Shown: positions 1 through 10,800 of the stretch, in pieces
How positions within the stretch are numbered: the first letter of the stretch is position 1
Layout of the letters: each line of letters starts with the position of its first letter
Source of the DNA: Cryptomeria japonica
Taxonomy: Eukaryota; Streptophyta; Pinopsida; Cupressales; Cupressaceae
Direction of reading: 5' to 3'
DNA: 64,000 nucleotides
NCBI RefSeq assembly: GCF_030272615.1
Contig: NC_081406.1
Span: forward strand, 473,312,900-473,376,899
The notes under the pieces: generated by a model
Seen by the model: the letters and a program-made list of their open reading frames with translations, nothing else
Told to the model about the DNA's origin: nothing
The model's database searches: none
Made by a program: the position numbers and the translations under genes

Positions 1-2035
1 GAAACCTTTGTGCTGATGAATTATGTTGCACTGAAACATTCGAATTGAATGGACTATGCAACACAATTCACAAGTATAAAGATCTTCAAATGGTAGTGTG
101 TTCTCGTTGTATTCGATAGAAAGCATGTTTTGGATTGACACCTTAACTTGCAGAGTCCCCTGCCAAATACATTGCGGTGTGAAAACAGTTAAAGAGTCAA
201 GAATACATGGGATAGAAAGGATTGAAACATGGCTCGAACCATGAGGAGTCAGGCGTATTGAATGGAGTTTTTCTTGATAAATGTGAGCCTTTAGATACAA
301 GGAGAGTTAACACCTAGTTAATGCCATTGCAAAGCAAGTTTGAAGGTGTTGGAGGGAAGTTTTTACGAAGGTTGTAGATTTGGTGGTCATGCAGTGGAAT
401 CCCACACAGCCACCCTATTCACTATGGATGGTAAGTTGTGTTGGTTGAGGGTGTGGATTAGGCCACGTTTTGATTAATGCACCAAAACGGCATAAAATGA
501 CATGTTGGACAAGTATGACTAGAACACGTGGCAAATCGCTGAGATAGCAAGTAAAATTTTGATTTTTTCTTGTATCCAACTCAACGGTCAACCTAGCAAA
601 GTTGAAATTATGGAAAACTGAATGCTTCAAAATAATGAAAAGTGAATCCTTCAAAATTATGAAAACTGAATCCTTCAAAATTATGAAAATTGAATCCTAC
701 ATGTAGTTGTTAACATCTTGACTCAATCATCCCATTACATGTTGTGGATTGCATCGATATATGAGTGATACCAAATGAACATAATTGGAAACAAAAAGAA
801 TGTCACATTCATATATTCTTAACACATGTTTGAAGTTCTTATATGCCACTCTAAATCAGAAAGTAAAAAAAAACATGTATGTTTAGATTGTCCATAGTTT
901 TGTTCACTTGTGCATCGATCCCAAAGTCAGTTAAACCAATAAGGAAAAGAAGTTGTCTGTGATGCAGGTGATGCCCTTGAGGCTACAATGAGTACCATGT
1001 TCTCATCCCCTTTTGTTGGTTGACTGCTAATTAGATGACTTGGTCTTGGGTTGTAATATCCAAGGTTGTCGGCATATGGTGGGAGCCCTGCAATATAATT
1101 ATCAGGACCACAATTTATGTAATAGATGGGGAAGTAGGTGGACAATTCAAAGTTGAAAAGTTTGGGATGTTTATATTGATCATATCTCGCATTATGGCAT
1201 GTTGTTTAGGCAAGGGAGTTGATGGCGTGGATGGACTGTTTAACATCCTCTTTCTTGCCAAATCCCTTCTCTTCTCCTTGATGGACATTTCCTCTACCTC
1301 ATGTTCCTTCATTGTCTTCTCTCTTTTTGTCTTTCATCCTCCTCTTGTTCTTTGAGCATTTCCTTTTCTTACGCAAAATATCATTTCTTTTCTCTTCTGC
1401 TCCTTTTCCTTTGCCAATATACGTGTTGGCTTACTCTCTAGGGTATGCTCTTCTTTCTTTCTTTGATTTCCTCTAGTTCTTTCTTCCTCAACTCCTGCTC
1501 CATTAGAAAATTAATGTAATCATCAAATGTTAACAACTAGAATTGAAAGCTCAAGCAGATTCTATTATTAGCCCCCTTGTCGTGTTTCTTGTTGACAATA
1601 CGAATGGGCAACTTTAAGAATTTGGTTAGTATTGTTTCTTGTTGAGAGCTCAACGTCTCACTTACTTGTGACAGTAGGCTTTCCTCTTCCTCATTATCAT
1701 CTTCTAATATTTCTTGTGTCAAATTTTTTATCTGATATGGCACAATCAGCATAGTAATGCACCACATCTAACATGACAATTACAGGTGGTGAAGGGAAAG
1801 TGAAAGTTCCCTATTCTTCTTGCCCTTGCAAGTCAACACCTAGATCCATTGCCCCTTCCACCACCCACAATGGTGGTATTCACTTAGATGGAAGAACAAG
1901 ACTATCCTCCACATTCTCAACCAAGCTTTCGCCAATGTTTTGAACTGGTTGATCACAGTCCACTTGTACATTGAAATCAAATTAACAGATTTGAGAAATG
2001 TTTTCTGCAACATTTTTCGTTGAAACATTAACTCT
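1..2035. other. Gene-poor flank with decayed sequence
   Basis: No supportable gene is seen here. The stretch holds a short 24 bp tandem array (annotated separately) and a pyrimidine-rich block around 1240-1500. Read on the minus strand, 1115-1540 gives short lysine- and glutamate-rich coiled-coil-like pieces broken by stops. These could be the decayed C-terminal tail of the pogo-like transposase that lies just above on the same strand, but nothing proves the link. No terminal inverted repeat of that element was recognised. Confidence 0.5.
604..698. repeat. 24 bp tandem repeat, four copies
   Basis: Four imperfect copies of a unit resembling ATTATGAAAACTGAATCCTT follow each other directly. Copies differ by one to three bases. 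A minus-strand open frame across this stretch (415-678) is a product of the repeat, since 24 is a multiple of three, and is not called as a gene. Confidence 0.8.
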
Positions 2036-3473
2036 CTATAGGCTAAGCATGTTCTGCACTGCAGAAGCATCTTCACCATCATTAATCTCAAATGTGTTGT
2101 TGGGTTGCATGTCCTCGATGAGCACATCGAGATTAAGGGGCCATATCTCAGTCCTTATGAATCCTACTACAATGTTAGAAACAGTCAATGTCTTTATCAA
2201 AGACTTGTTGCCTATTTCTACTAGATTTATCCTCCTTATTTCTATATTTGCAAGCCTTGTCAACCATGATGCACTTTCTGATTTGAAGTAGGTCTTAAAT
2301 GGAAAGAAGACACTCACATCCAGGGGTTGTAGTTTGTGAGAGGTGTGAGTCGGCAATGTTAGCAAGTCTACACCTAGCATCCTTGCCTCCTGGATGGTTG
2401 TGATAGCAACATGGTTGTCATGGCCATCAAATATCAGCAAGTGCTTGTCGATGGGTGATACACCCCTTGGAACAAAGCGTGCAAAGTGGTACAACCAATT
2501 AAGGAATAGTTATTTGGTCATCCATGCATTTTCTGGGCTGCTATGCAAGCACCCGGTTCGCATTTGGAGATGTAATTTTGTAACTACTTCTTGCCTTTGA
2601 ACAAGTAGAAGCCTAGAATGTTTTGTCTAGAAGCATTAACACATCAAAGAATGGTAATACATTCATGGCGCTTCAAAATTATGTAAGACGCATTTAGGCT
2701 TCCTCGTCTAGCAAGTACCCTCATAGCCCCATTTATGACTGCCATAAAACCAGTTTCATCACAATTCCATATCCGAGTAGGACCATATGGATTTGCTACA
2801 AAGGCTTTTGACAATGTGTCGTAGAAAGTAGATACAACTGTTGATCTGAGATTCAATGCCCTGTCTTTGTCAAGGCCTTCTGCTATACGTAATGTCAGTT
2901 TTGGATTTCACGCCTTAAAACCAAACCACCATGACTTCTCAAGCATGCCATCCTTGAAAGGGGTGGGTCTACTCTCACATATGTGAGCCACAGTTGCCTT
3001 CAAGTTAACGATCTCCAAGCCATGACCAATTGTAGCCATTTGTTGGCACAATTCAGCAATCTGGTCTTCTTCTTCAATCGTGAGGATTGTTGGGGGACCT
3101 TTCTTGGACATGGTTAAGAGACCACCCAACCATTTTGAGAGTGTGGTTGTTGGGATGCTCCATTTCTTTGATAGAAACCTTATGGATATGTCATTTTCCT
3201 CTACATCTCTGAGTACCCCTTCCATGTCAATTGCAAACCACTTCTTTTATTACATTATAACTTTTGTGCAATCACGGGTGCACTATCCTCAACTATGGGT
3301 GAGATAGGTTGTGGATTGCAATCCTCCACTATTGGAAAGATAAGGTGTGGATTACTCACAACGGGAGGTGGGGTTTCAAGCTCCACAGGGAACCTGACTC
3401 CTTTATGAGAAGGTAACCTTGTTGATGCTCTTTTCTTTGCAACATGAGTACTCATCTTATTTGTCTTCTTCAT
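2036..3473 (-). pseudogene. Pogo/Tigger-like DDD transposase, decayed
   Basis: Minus-strand pieces in order give a Tc1/mariner-pogo type transposase. A basic N-terminal leader (3255-3473) is followed by a psq-type helix-turn-helix and the start of a CENP-B-like DNA-binding domain (2908-3225, with the segment SWWFGFKA). The first catalytic aspartate lies in WNCDETGF (2644-2856). The second lies in LIFDGHDNH and the third in LQPLDVSVF (2036-2494). The arrangement is DDD, as in pogo elements, which cut and paste DNA and usually duplicate TA. Stops and frame changes separate the pieces, for example a TGA right after GFKA, so no full protein can be made. The piece at 2036-2494 also carries the PTHTSHKLQPLD motif typical of DDE_1 proteins. 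Terminal inverted repeats were not found. A domesticated pogo-derived host gene is less likely because of the breaks. Confidence 0.85.
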
Positions 3474-4089
3474 CTACGAACAATAAAAAGAATATGTATG
3501 TTAACAAAGGAAGTATTTATAATTTACAGTTTAGTAGCTATTTAAGACAATGATGAATCAGATATTTAATTTGATATGTACCCTCAAAAGTGAAGTACAA
3601 TAGAAAATGGGTAACTATAAAATGGAACCAACTAACCACGTGATGTTGTAGACCAATGTGTGTTGATTAATAATAACAATGATGCTTGATGTGAAATTGT
3701 TGTCCATTCTAAGATTCAATGACAATATACTGTAAGATAACATTGATGCTTGAACAGTAGAAGTATGTTTCCCTTTACAAAACGTAATCTTTTTTTACAA
3801 TTATGCATGAAAATGTTTGTTTTTTTAGTTTATTTGGCACATATAATAGGGATGTGAAACAATAACAGTAGTACAAACCTAACACTTTTAAATTTTTAAA
3901 ATAAAAAAAACCTAACACTTAATCTAGTAGGGATTCATGGTCAAAACCTTTTGGGTCAACTAGATGTGGTGATGTAGCTAGACGGGTTCTTTCCAAAGAA
4001 TTTGTTGATTGTAGACTCGGCAAGGCATATTAGAAGAGATAGCAATTGTTTTACTTTGAGGTTGAATGTATACCTTGGTAAAAATCCAA
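3474..4089. other. AT-rich non-coding stretch
   Basis: Nothing recognisable beyond AT-rich sequence and short A runs. No open frame of note, no RNA motif and no terminal repeat was found. It probably includes the outer part of the pogo-like element, whose end could not be placed. Confidence 0.4.
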
Positions 4090-4319
4090 GATGGGATTTG
4101 TTCATTAACTACTCTTTGAAGCCTTTGTTGCCATGAAAGATTTTCTGTAAGTCTACCAACCCACCTCAACCTATCATTCCCCATGCCATAGAATAGTAGG
4201 GGTCGATGGGATTTGTTCATTAACTACTCTTTGAAGCCTTTGTTGCCATGAAAGATTTTCTGTAAGTCTGCCAACCCACCTCGACCTATCATTCCCCATG
4301 CCATAGAATAGTAGGGGTC
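4090..4319. repeat. 115 bp tandem duplication
   Basis: Two adjacent copies, 4090-4204 and 4205-4319, both begin GATGGGATTTGTTCATTAAC. They differ by only a few substitutions (for example CTACC/CTGCC and CTCAA/CTCGA), which indicates a fairly recent tandem duplication. The second copy runs straight into the inverted repeat at 4301-4338. Confidence 0.9.
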
Positions 4320-4338
4320 GGCCCCTACTATTCTATGG
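4301..4338. repeat. Perfect 17 bp inverted repeat, 4-base loop
   Basis: The arm CCATAGAATAGTAGGGG (4301-4317) is followed by TCGG and then by its exact reverse complement (4322-4338). The left arm is the end of the second 115 bp tandem copy, so the palindrome probably arose by an inverted copy event at the edge of the duplication. It could fold as a cruciform or an RNA hairpin. No function is evident. Confidence 0.95.
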
Positions 4339-4700
4339 ATCACGAAGTGGGGTGGGTGGGAAACTATAGTTCTGGGAAGCCCTTATAATAGTAGGTTCCA
4401 ACAAGGGGCTAAAGTCGACCCTATAGTTTCTTTGGCTATCTTGGCATCTCTCAAATAGGGCAATCTCGAACAAGATTGCTCCTAATTTATCACCCCGTCG
4501 CCTTCATTCTTAGTTAGAGTTTTGCAGGTGGCTCTGGTACCCAATGATGGGTCGCTTTTACTTAAAAGAAAAATGGACCGATGGATCGAAGCCCATTGAA
4601 CCCTACAGGTACCCTATCCTTCCTATAGTGGTTCAGCTTCGTCGGATAATCATGGCGGGGTTGTTGTTAGTGCTTAAAAAGAAACTATTAAGATACTACA
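4339..4700 (+). other. Left half of the region split by the LINE
   Basis: This sequence was joined to 9772 onward before the LINE inserted. Its last ~50 bases are in phase with the reading frame that continues at 9757-10209, and the frame across the join is coherent (residues ETIKILQ before, GLKTVQF after). Further upstream the same phase gives peptide-like sequence with a few stops. Because a plastid trnK exon follows at 10389, this half may also be organelle-derived, but I could not identify the gene. Confidence 0.4.
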
Positions 4701-4716
4701 AGATATTATTGATACA
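4701..4716 (+). repeat. Target site duplication, left copy (LINE at 4717)
   Basis: The 16-mer AGATATTATTGATACA occurs here and again, identically, at 9756-9771 directly after an A-rich tail. A perfect duplication of this length flanking a poly(A)-ended unit is the signature of target-primed reverse transcription by a LINE. Confidence 0.95.
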
Positions 4717-4767
4717 TTTTGAGAAGATGGGTGGCCTCCGGAAGACCACCAAAGTGATGGAAGATTT

Positions 4768-6666
4768 TTGGGACTTTATAGCGAATTGCAAATTGGTGGA
4801 TATCTATCCAAAAATGGTAGATTCACTTGGACTAACAGAAGACTGAATTTTGCAAATATATCAGAAAGGTTGGATCGTTTCTTGGTTGGTGAATGGTGGA
4901 TTAATGGAGATTACTCTCTAGAAACTGAGATAGTGCTTCAAGTTGGATCGGACCATCTACCTTTGTCTTTATCCATTACACATGAGGTGAGAAATCAGAA
5001 GAACTACTTTAAGTTCCAAAGCATGTGGTGGAGGGATGAAACATTCCTTGACAACCTAAAGATTTGGTGGCTAGAAGGCAACATATACTCTGGCTCTCCT
5101 AGTTTTAAATTTATCAAGAGAATGCAATTCTTAAAAAGTTGGATAAAGGACTGGAATAAGAACACATTTAAAAACATCTTCGCTAAGAAAGGTAGAATTG
5201 AGGAAAATTTGGAAGAAATTGGCAATAAGGTAATGCAGTCTAGCATGACAAATAAGGAATATGAAATGGAAAAGGCCTTGAAAATGCAATATTTGGAAAT
5301 TGTCAAGAGGGAAGAGCTTTATTGGAAGGACAAATCTAGGGAGCTTTGGATTTCTGAGGGGGATCTTAATACAAAAATTTTCCATGCATCGTCAAGAACT
5401 AGAAGGATCATCAATAGAATTTGCTCAATCAAGGATAAGAATGGGATACTAAAAACCTCGGATAAGGACATGGAACGAATTGCTCTTGAATACTTTGAAG
5501 ATATTCTAGGCAGCCCTGAGGAAAGAAACACAGGCACACAAGCAGTCATTGAGGAAGTCATTGAACCCTTGATATCCAAATCTAACAGCAACATGCTTGC
5601 GACTCCTTACTCTTTGAAGGAAATCAGATTGGCTACCTTTGCACTTCACCCACACAAAGCACTTGGACCGGATGGTTGCATGGCGGAACTCTTTCAAAAA
5701 GGATGGGAGTTCATGGGAAAGGATATATGGGCTGTGGTGGAAGAATTTCGGAAAAAACACAAGTTTGTTAAGGAAATGAATCACACTATTATCTACCTCA
5801 TTCCCAAAAAACTGGATTGTGACTCCATGGCTGATTATAGACCAATATCTCTGTGCAATACTGTCTACAAGATAATCTCCAAGGCTATGGCTGAAAGATT
5901 GAAGAAATTACTCCCCAAGCTGGTCTCTGAAAATCAGAATGGATTTACTCCGGATAGGGAAATTGTGGACAGCATTATATTGGTTTTAGAAGTCATTCAT
6001 TCACTACACAAAGAAAAACTAAAAGGTATGATCGTTAAACTTGATGTACCTAAAGCTTACGATAAAGTAGTTTGGAGCTTCTTGTGCCTAGTCATTGTCA
6101 AATTTGGGTTTCCTGAAAAATGGATTGAATGCATAAAATTCTGCATTAGTACTGTTAAATTTTCAATACTCATCAATGGAAGTTTAAGTGGTTTCTTTGA
6201 AGCCACGAATGGCCTACGACAAGGAGACCCATTGTCTCCTTCACTGTTTGTGATTATGGCAAAAGTGTTGGGGAGATTAATTAAAATAAGGCATCACGAA
6301 GGCATTTGGAAAGGAATCAAAGTCCACAATCAGTTTGAGGCAATCACACACTCCCAATTTGCTGATGACACTATCATATTCGGTGAGGCTACCATCCGAG
6401 AAGCTTCGGGCATCAAGAACACCCTAGAAGAGTATACTTTGGCTTCGGGTCAAGTTATGAACAAAGGGAAATCCCAACTGTTCTTCTTCAACACCAATAG
6501 ACAAACACAGGGCAAAATTGCACAACTCTTGGACATAAGCATTGCAAAGCTTCCGATCAAGTACTTGGGGTACAGATTAACAAGGAGTGCAGGCAATCAC
6601 ATATTTGGGAAGATGTTACCAAGTCTTGTCAAACTAAATCTGAGAATTGGAAAAACAAATGGTTGA
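4768..6666 (+). pseudogene. LINE ORF2, endonuclease C-terminus and RT
   Basis: This 632-codon frame begins in the endonuclease domain: the motif GSDHLPLSL at about residues 71-79 is the conserved C-terminal SDH box of apurinic-type endonucleases. A basic linker follows. The RT domain then contains YRPISLCN near residue 353, GLRQGDPLSPSLF near residue 486 and the catalytic box FADDTIIFG, with the two aspartates at about residues 533-534. The product would nick target DNA and copy the element's RNA. The first methionine is not the true start, because the element is 5'-truncated. The frame ends at a TGA at 6664, where the coding continues in another frame from 6663. The PKAYD variant of the RT motif (usually KAFD or KAYD) is retained. 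Confidence 0.92.
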
Positions 6667-8438
6667 CTCAAGATGGCAGAATTACCATGATTAAGTCGGT
6701 CCTATCAGCAATACCTATATATAGCATGTCATGTTTCAAAATGTCGTTTGCGGCTGGAAAAAGTCTAAACAACCTACTAAAGAAATTTGTGTGGGTTGGA
6801 GCCAAAGACATCAAGAAAATTCCACTGATCAATTGGGACACTTTATGCCTTGTTAAGGAAGATGGTGATGTTGGTCTTAGAAAAATGGAAGTACAGAATT
6901 ATGCTCTTGGTGCGAAGCTAGCTTGGAAAATGTGTAAGGAACCTCAGAAATTGTGGTGCAGATTGTTCCAAAAGAAGTATCTGAATTCAGAAAACACGAA
7001 CAGAATTCTCACAATGGCTAACTCGGAGAGGGGGTCGGCAACCTAGAACTTCTTATGGGATAGTAGACACATTATCACATACCATATTTCATGGCAAATT
7101 GGTAATGGCAACACCGCACTATTTTGGAGAGACTCCTGGGATGGGTTCCCTACATTAGAGGATTCATTTGAAGATAAGGATGGGTGGACATGGTGGAAAA
7201 TTGTATGGGACAGCATGTGTGCAATTACATGGAAGGACAGGTAGATCAAAATGGCCTAAGGAAATGGAGGAAAATCGACATTAGGGATCCTTCATTGTGC
7301 GAAAAACTATGGAAAGCAATCAAAGATAGGAAAATACTAGTGTCTATGGAAGGAGATACCATAATCTGGTGTGCTGCGAAATCTAGAAGGTACAGCGCCA
7401 AACTCGGATATGAAGTTCAGAGACAAAGAGGATCCATCAATAGTTGGCCACATAAACTGTGTTGGAACCGCAAAGTGCTCCCAAAAGTTGGGGCTTTCCT
7501 GTGGATCGCACTGCATAACAGAATCCTAACTGGGGATAGACTCAAAAATATAGGTATCTCAGGCCCTAACCGTTGTGTTATGTGTTGTGCAGAGGAAGAG
7601 TTAGCAAATCATCTACTTTTTTGGTGTCCGGTTGCAGAATATTGTTGGAATTGGTTCCTTGAAAGTATTAATTGGGTGACTGTTAAAAACAAAAGACTCT
7701 TCGACTTCATTCTTGCATGGTCAAACAATCAGAAGACAAAATGGTGTGATATATGGTTAATTGGACCTTCCTTACTAGTATGGCATAGATGGAAAGAAAG
7801 GAACAAGAGGATTTTCAAGGAGACATCATTATCACAAGGCATGTTGGTGGAAAAGATCAAAACTGCAATAGAAAAAGTAATGAATGGAAAGAAAATAATA
7901 GGCAGGACTAAGATATACACTAGTTGGGATGCACAAATGGAGAAGAGATGGGTCCTTAAAGAGCCACAAATATATGTGCCCCCATCAAAATGCCTTGATA
8001 GAAAATCCATCAGATGGAAAACCCCTCCATGGAGTTGGACAAAATTGAACTTCGACGATGCCAGTAAGGGGAATCTAGGGGCATCAGGTATTGGAGCCAT
8101 AATCCGGGATGATCAGGGCAATATCCTCCATGGATTGTTTGGTGGCATTGGAGTTGCCACAAACAACGAAGCAGAGATTCGTGCACTGGAGGCAGGGCTA
8201 CGTCTCTGTGTTAGGCAAGGGATTTCTAGAATCATAATTGAGGGTGACTCATATTATAATAGACGGGATCACTCGGTCAAGTTTTCATAACTGGCAGCTC
8301 AACAAATGGGTTCCATTGATAAAAGAGCATCTAAATAAAATTGAGAGCTACGAGATTGGGCATGTCTACAGAGAGGGGAATCAGGTGGTTGATTACCTTG
8401 CGAACCTTGGTGTGGGAGAATATGATGACCCTGTTTAA
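6663..8438 (+). pseudogene. LINE ORF2, zf-RVT and RNase H part
   Basis: Three pieces in shifted frames continue the ORF2 polyprotein. 6663-7046 covers the post-RT thumb/connection region (TMIKSVLSAIPIYSM). 7184-8290 has the zinc-binding zf-RVT region (RCVMCCAEEELANHLLFWC) and then RNase H, beginning at LNFDDASKGN. 8238-8438 carries the end of RNase H (GHVYREGNQVVDYLA) in another frame, so a frameshift lies near 8240-8270. RNase H after RT is known from plant L1 clades and helps remove the RNA strand. The usual FDGAS motif reads FDDAS here, which leaves the first acidic position in place. At least three lesions make this a relic. Confidence 0.9.
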
Positions 8439-8834
8439 TTTTGCCAGACATCTGCAGCAAATGACATCAAAGGACACTTCCTGAAGGATTGCCAAAGATA
8501 TCCTCGACAGGGGATTGGGTAGCATGTCTACGACCTTTTTGACCCTATCGGCTACTGGGGCATTGTGGTGGCACCTGGATAAACACGGGCGAAGTACGAG
8601 TTTGAGACTGCGAACTAGAAAATGTCCCTTTGGTGGCAGGATCACATGGCCCCCGAACAATCCATCATGATGCCTAGAAGTTGCTACTACATCGATAATG
8701 GCACTTTGCAAAATGGACAATCCTAATAGGATATGGGCAAGGTTCATTTGATTGAAATCACAAAACACAACCATATATGGCGAAGTCGCCTGGCAAAAGC
8801 AAAATAGGAAAGTTCGAGTGCCATTTCGGGAGCT

Positions 8835-9422
8835 TTGCAGAGACAAATTTGGGCAATGGCATACTTTGGAAGGGTCAGTTGTGTGAATTGTGATAACACA
8901 CTAAATATGCAGTTGAGAAACCTGTTTCACACTGAAGATTATGTGTATGACTCTATTCAGGGGCTCATGGGCATCACTCTAAATTTTGATAGACATTGGT
9001 GCGATGTTATGGTGTTGGAAGTCGTTCTCCTACCTCTGGTGGATATCATCGACTCAGGGGAGCGCGTGGTTGAGCTGCTTGCAGGGTTCATAAAACCATT
9101 TATTGCGGATAGTGTTGCAAACGCCATTCTGAGTATGGAGGAAGAAGTCAAGGTGAGCATACTAAAAATATATTTCCAGTTTGAAAACTACCTACCCTCT
9201 GAGTCAGGGGATGTTGGCTATGAAGAAGGCAATGTGGATGGGGAAGATCGTGAGGACTCTGCAAAGGATGATGGATCTGTAGATAGTGACACCATTCATG
9301 AGATGGCCCGTAGGGAAGTTTGGAAGGATGAGCGCGAGAGATTGAAGACATTCGGAGAGGATGCGTGGGAGATATTTAGGTGTGTTGTATTCAATGGAAA
9401 TATGGAACCTTTCGAAGGGTAA
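8835..9422 (+). CDS. Extra ORF in the LINE 3' region, unknown product
   Basis: A 195-codon open frame lies between ORF2 and the poly(A) tail, inside the duplication-bounded unit, so it was mobilised with the LINE. The predicted protein has a hydrophobic middle (residues ~50-95) and an acidic C-terminal half rich in Glu, Asp, Gly and Ser (~120-170), with one CVNC pair near the N-terminus. I recognise no domain. Two readings are possible: an uncharacterised third ORF belonging to this LINE lineage, or a host fragment carried along by 3' transduction. The upstream segment 8440-8834 is partly open in related phases but has stops. No splice-like ends were seen. The start codon is uncertain. Confidence 0.4.
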   Translation: MQRQIWAMAYFGRVSCVNCDNTLNMQLRNLFHTEDYVYDSIQGLMGITLNFDRHWCDVMVLEVVLLPLVDIIDSGERVVELLAGFIKPFIADSVANAILSMEEEVKVSILKIYFQFENYLPSESGDVGYEEGNVDGEDREDSAKDDGSVDSDTIHEMARREVWKDERERLKTFGEDAWEIFRCVVFNGNMEPFEG

Positions 9423-9755
9423 CTGAGTCTGATGATTGGTGGCTTCCAGAGAACTCCACCCGCAATGCAATCAGCATTCGTGAATTCGCTATTGTGATCT
9501 ATCAAGCCATTGGGGGACAAGTGTAATTTCAGGATAGGGTTAGATTGGAATTTTGGGTTTATTTGGATAGTGTGGGATGATAGTTTTGGATCTATATGTA
9601 ATTTTGGGTCTATGTGTATAGAAAATGCTGGTAATACATAGTCGAGTGGGTCTCTCTTGTATAAAACTATATGTAGTTTTCATACTCTCATGCAATATAG
9701 GGAGATACCCCCATTAATGGTAGTACTTATCTTTAAAAAAAATATATAAAAAAAA

Positions 9756-9771
9756 AGATATTATTGATACA
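9756..9771 (+). repeat. Target site duplication, right copy
   Basis: Identical to 4701-4716 and placed directly after the A-rich tail. It marks the 3' limit of the LINE. Confidence 0.95.
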
Positions 9772-10209
9772 GGGTTGAAAACAGTTCAATTTGTACTTTT
9801 TGAAATACGTCAAAAAATAAAAAATGAATTATATAGGTTTGCGCTTTTAAATAAAGCATTTGAAAATGAGCAAATTTCTAGCTTGCTTGCTCAAAATTTG
9901 GAAGATAGGAGGGACGACGAGTTTGAAATCATTTCTATAGAATTCCAGAGAATGGCACTTAAACTTCAAAAATTCCTCATTTTAGAATTACTATTTAAAT
10001 TAAACACACAGTTAGCCGACGTAAAAGAACAATTACTATCACAAGATAAGTTCTTGAAAGTAGTGGCGACAAGCTTAGTGAAAAAAGAACTTTATTTTCC
10101 GGAAGACAAGAAAAATAAGGAAAATAAAAATTATTTCCTTTTTATCCAGGAACTAACCCAGAGACAAATTACTTTTTATGGCTGCGAACACATATGGCGA
10201 TCTGTTTGA
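9757..10209 (+). pseudogene. Unidentified, possibly plastid-derived ORF, split by LINE
   Basis: About 150 codons are open to a stop at 10207-10209, ending in residues CEHIWRSV. The sequence is AT-rich and lysine-, leucine- and glutamate-rich, with a predicted helical, coiled-coil-like centre (ISSLLAQNLEDRRDDEF). It continues in phase from the short segment 4678-4716 on the other side of the LINE, so it is the C-terminal part of a longer frame. A plastid trnK-UUU exon lies 180 bases downstream in the same orientation, which suggests the whole block came from plastid DNA. I could not match it to chlB, matK, accD, ycf1, ycf2 or cemA from memory. The methionine at 9775 is only a possible alternative start (TTG). 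Confidence 0.45.
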
Positions 10210-10388
10210 TGGAAAGATATATGGTCTTGAAACAATTTAAATATTGGTTCAGAAATGGTAAAGTTCAATTATATATCCCTTGATGATTTCTTTTTTTAAA
10301 GGTTCTATTTTTGTCGTTCAATCAGAACGATTGTTAAACTATCGATAAAAGTAACTGTGTATTCCACTTCTACTATCTCTCCAAATAA

Positions 10389-10425
10389 GGGTTGTTAACT
10401 CAATGGTAGAGTACTCAGCTTTTAA
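10389..10425 (+). pseudogene. trnK-UUU: Plastid trnK-UUU 5' exon (nuclear copy)
   Basis: The 37 bases starting GGGTTGTTAACTCAATGG match the 5' half of plastid tRNA-Lys(UUU), ending at the ...CTTTTAA just before the intron. They are followed at once by GTGCGACT, the conserved 5' end of the group II intron that normally contains matK. The 3' exon is not in the window, so no functional tRNA can form. The surrounding nuclear retroelements show that this is plastid DNA transferred to the nucleus rather than plastome sequence. It is isolated from any plastid gene I can name, although the frame upstream may be part of the same transfer. Confidence 0.9.
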
Positions 10426-10800
10426 GTGCGACTATGGTCTTTTAGACATTCGGATGAACTACTAAATTCGTCTATACCATCGGTAAAATTAGTAAGGCTA
10501 CGATTGATCCTGAAAAGTAAATAAAATGAAAAAAGCAGCATATTGTTCTAAGAATCTCAACTTTCTTTCTTTTTTGATCAAAAGCGGATTTTATCCAAGA
10601 AATTATGCATGCATGTAAATACATATTATTTACATGTATGTATAATTTGAAAAATAAAATGTTGAACTTACGGACTATAGTTTTCTAAGAAAAATCTATT
10701 TAGATAGTTGGTTTGCCATGATTCAAGAATGAACTTGAATAATTTTGAATAGAAACAAGATCATGTCGAAAAGAATCGATCAACAATATGAGCATGGTTG
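10426..10800 (+). pseudogene. trnK group II intron 5' fragment
   Basis: The sequence starts with the group II boundary GTGCGACT and resembles the leader of the plastid trnK intron upstream of matK. No matK coding sequence could be recognised before the similarity appears to stop near 10800, where ordinary nuclear sequence resumes. The right edge is an estimate. Confidence 0.55.

Larger units (their letters stand above)
4717..9755 (+). mobile_element. L1-type LINE, 5'-truncated
   Basis: A 5.0 kb non-LTR retrotransposon bounded by a perfect 16 bp duplication and ending in an A-rich tail (9733-9755). Its 5' end begins inside the endonuclease domain, so ORF1 and the endonuclease N-terminus are missing, the usual outcome of incomplete reverse transcription. 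In order it holds the endonuclease C-terminus, reverse transcriptase, a zinc-binding zf-RVT region, an RNase H domain, and then about 1.3 kb containing an extra 195-codon frame before the tail. Frameshifts and stops show it is dead, but the perfect duplication suggests moderate age. Confidence 0.93.

Noticed and set aside
415-678. 87-codon minus-strand ORF
   Set aside because: Half of it is the 24 bp tandem repeat translated; no protein features.
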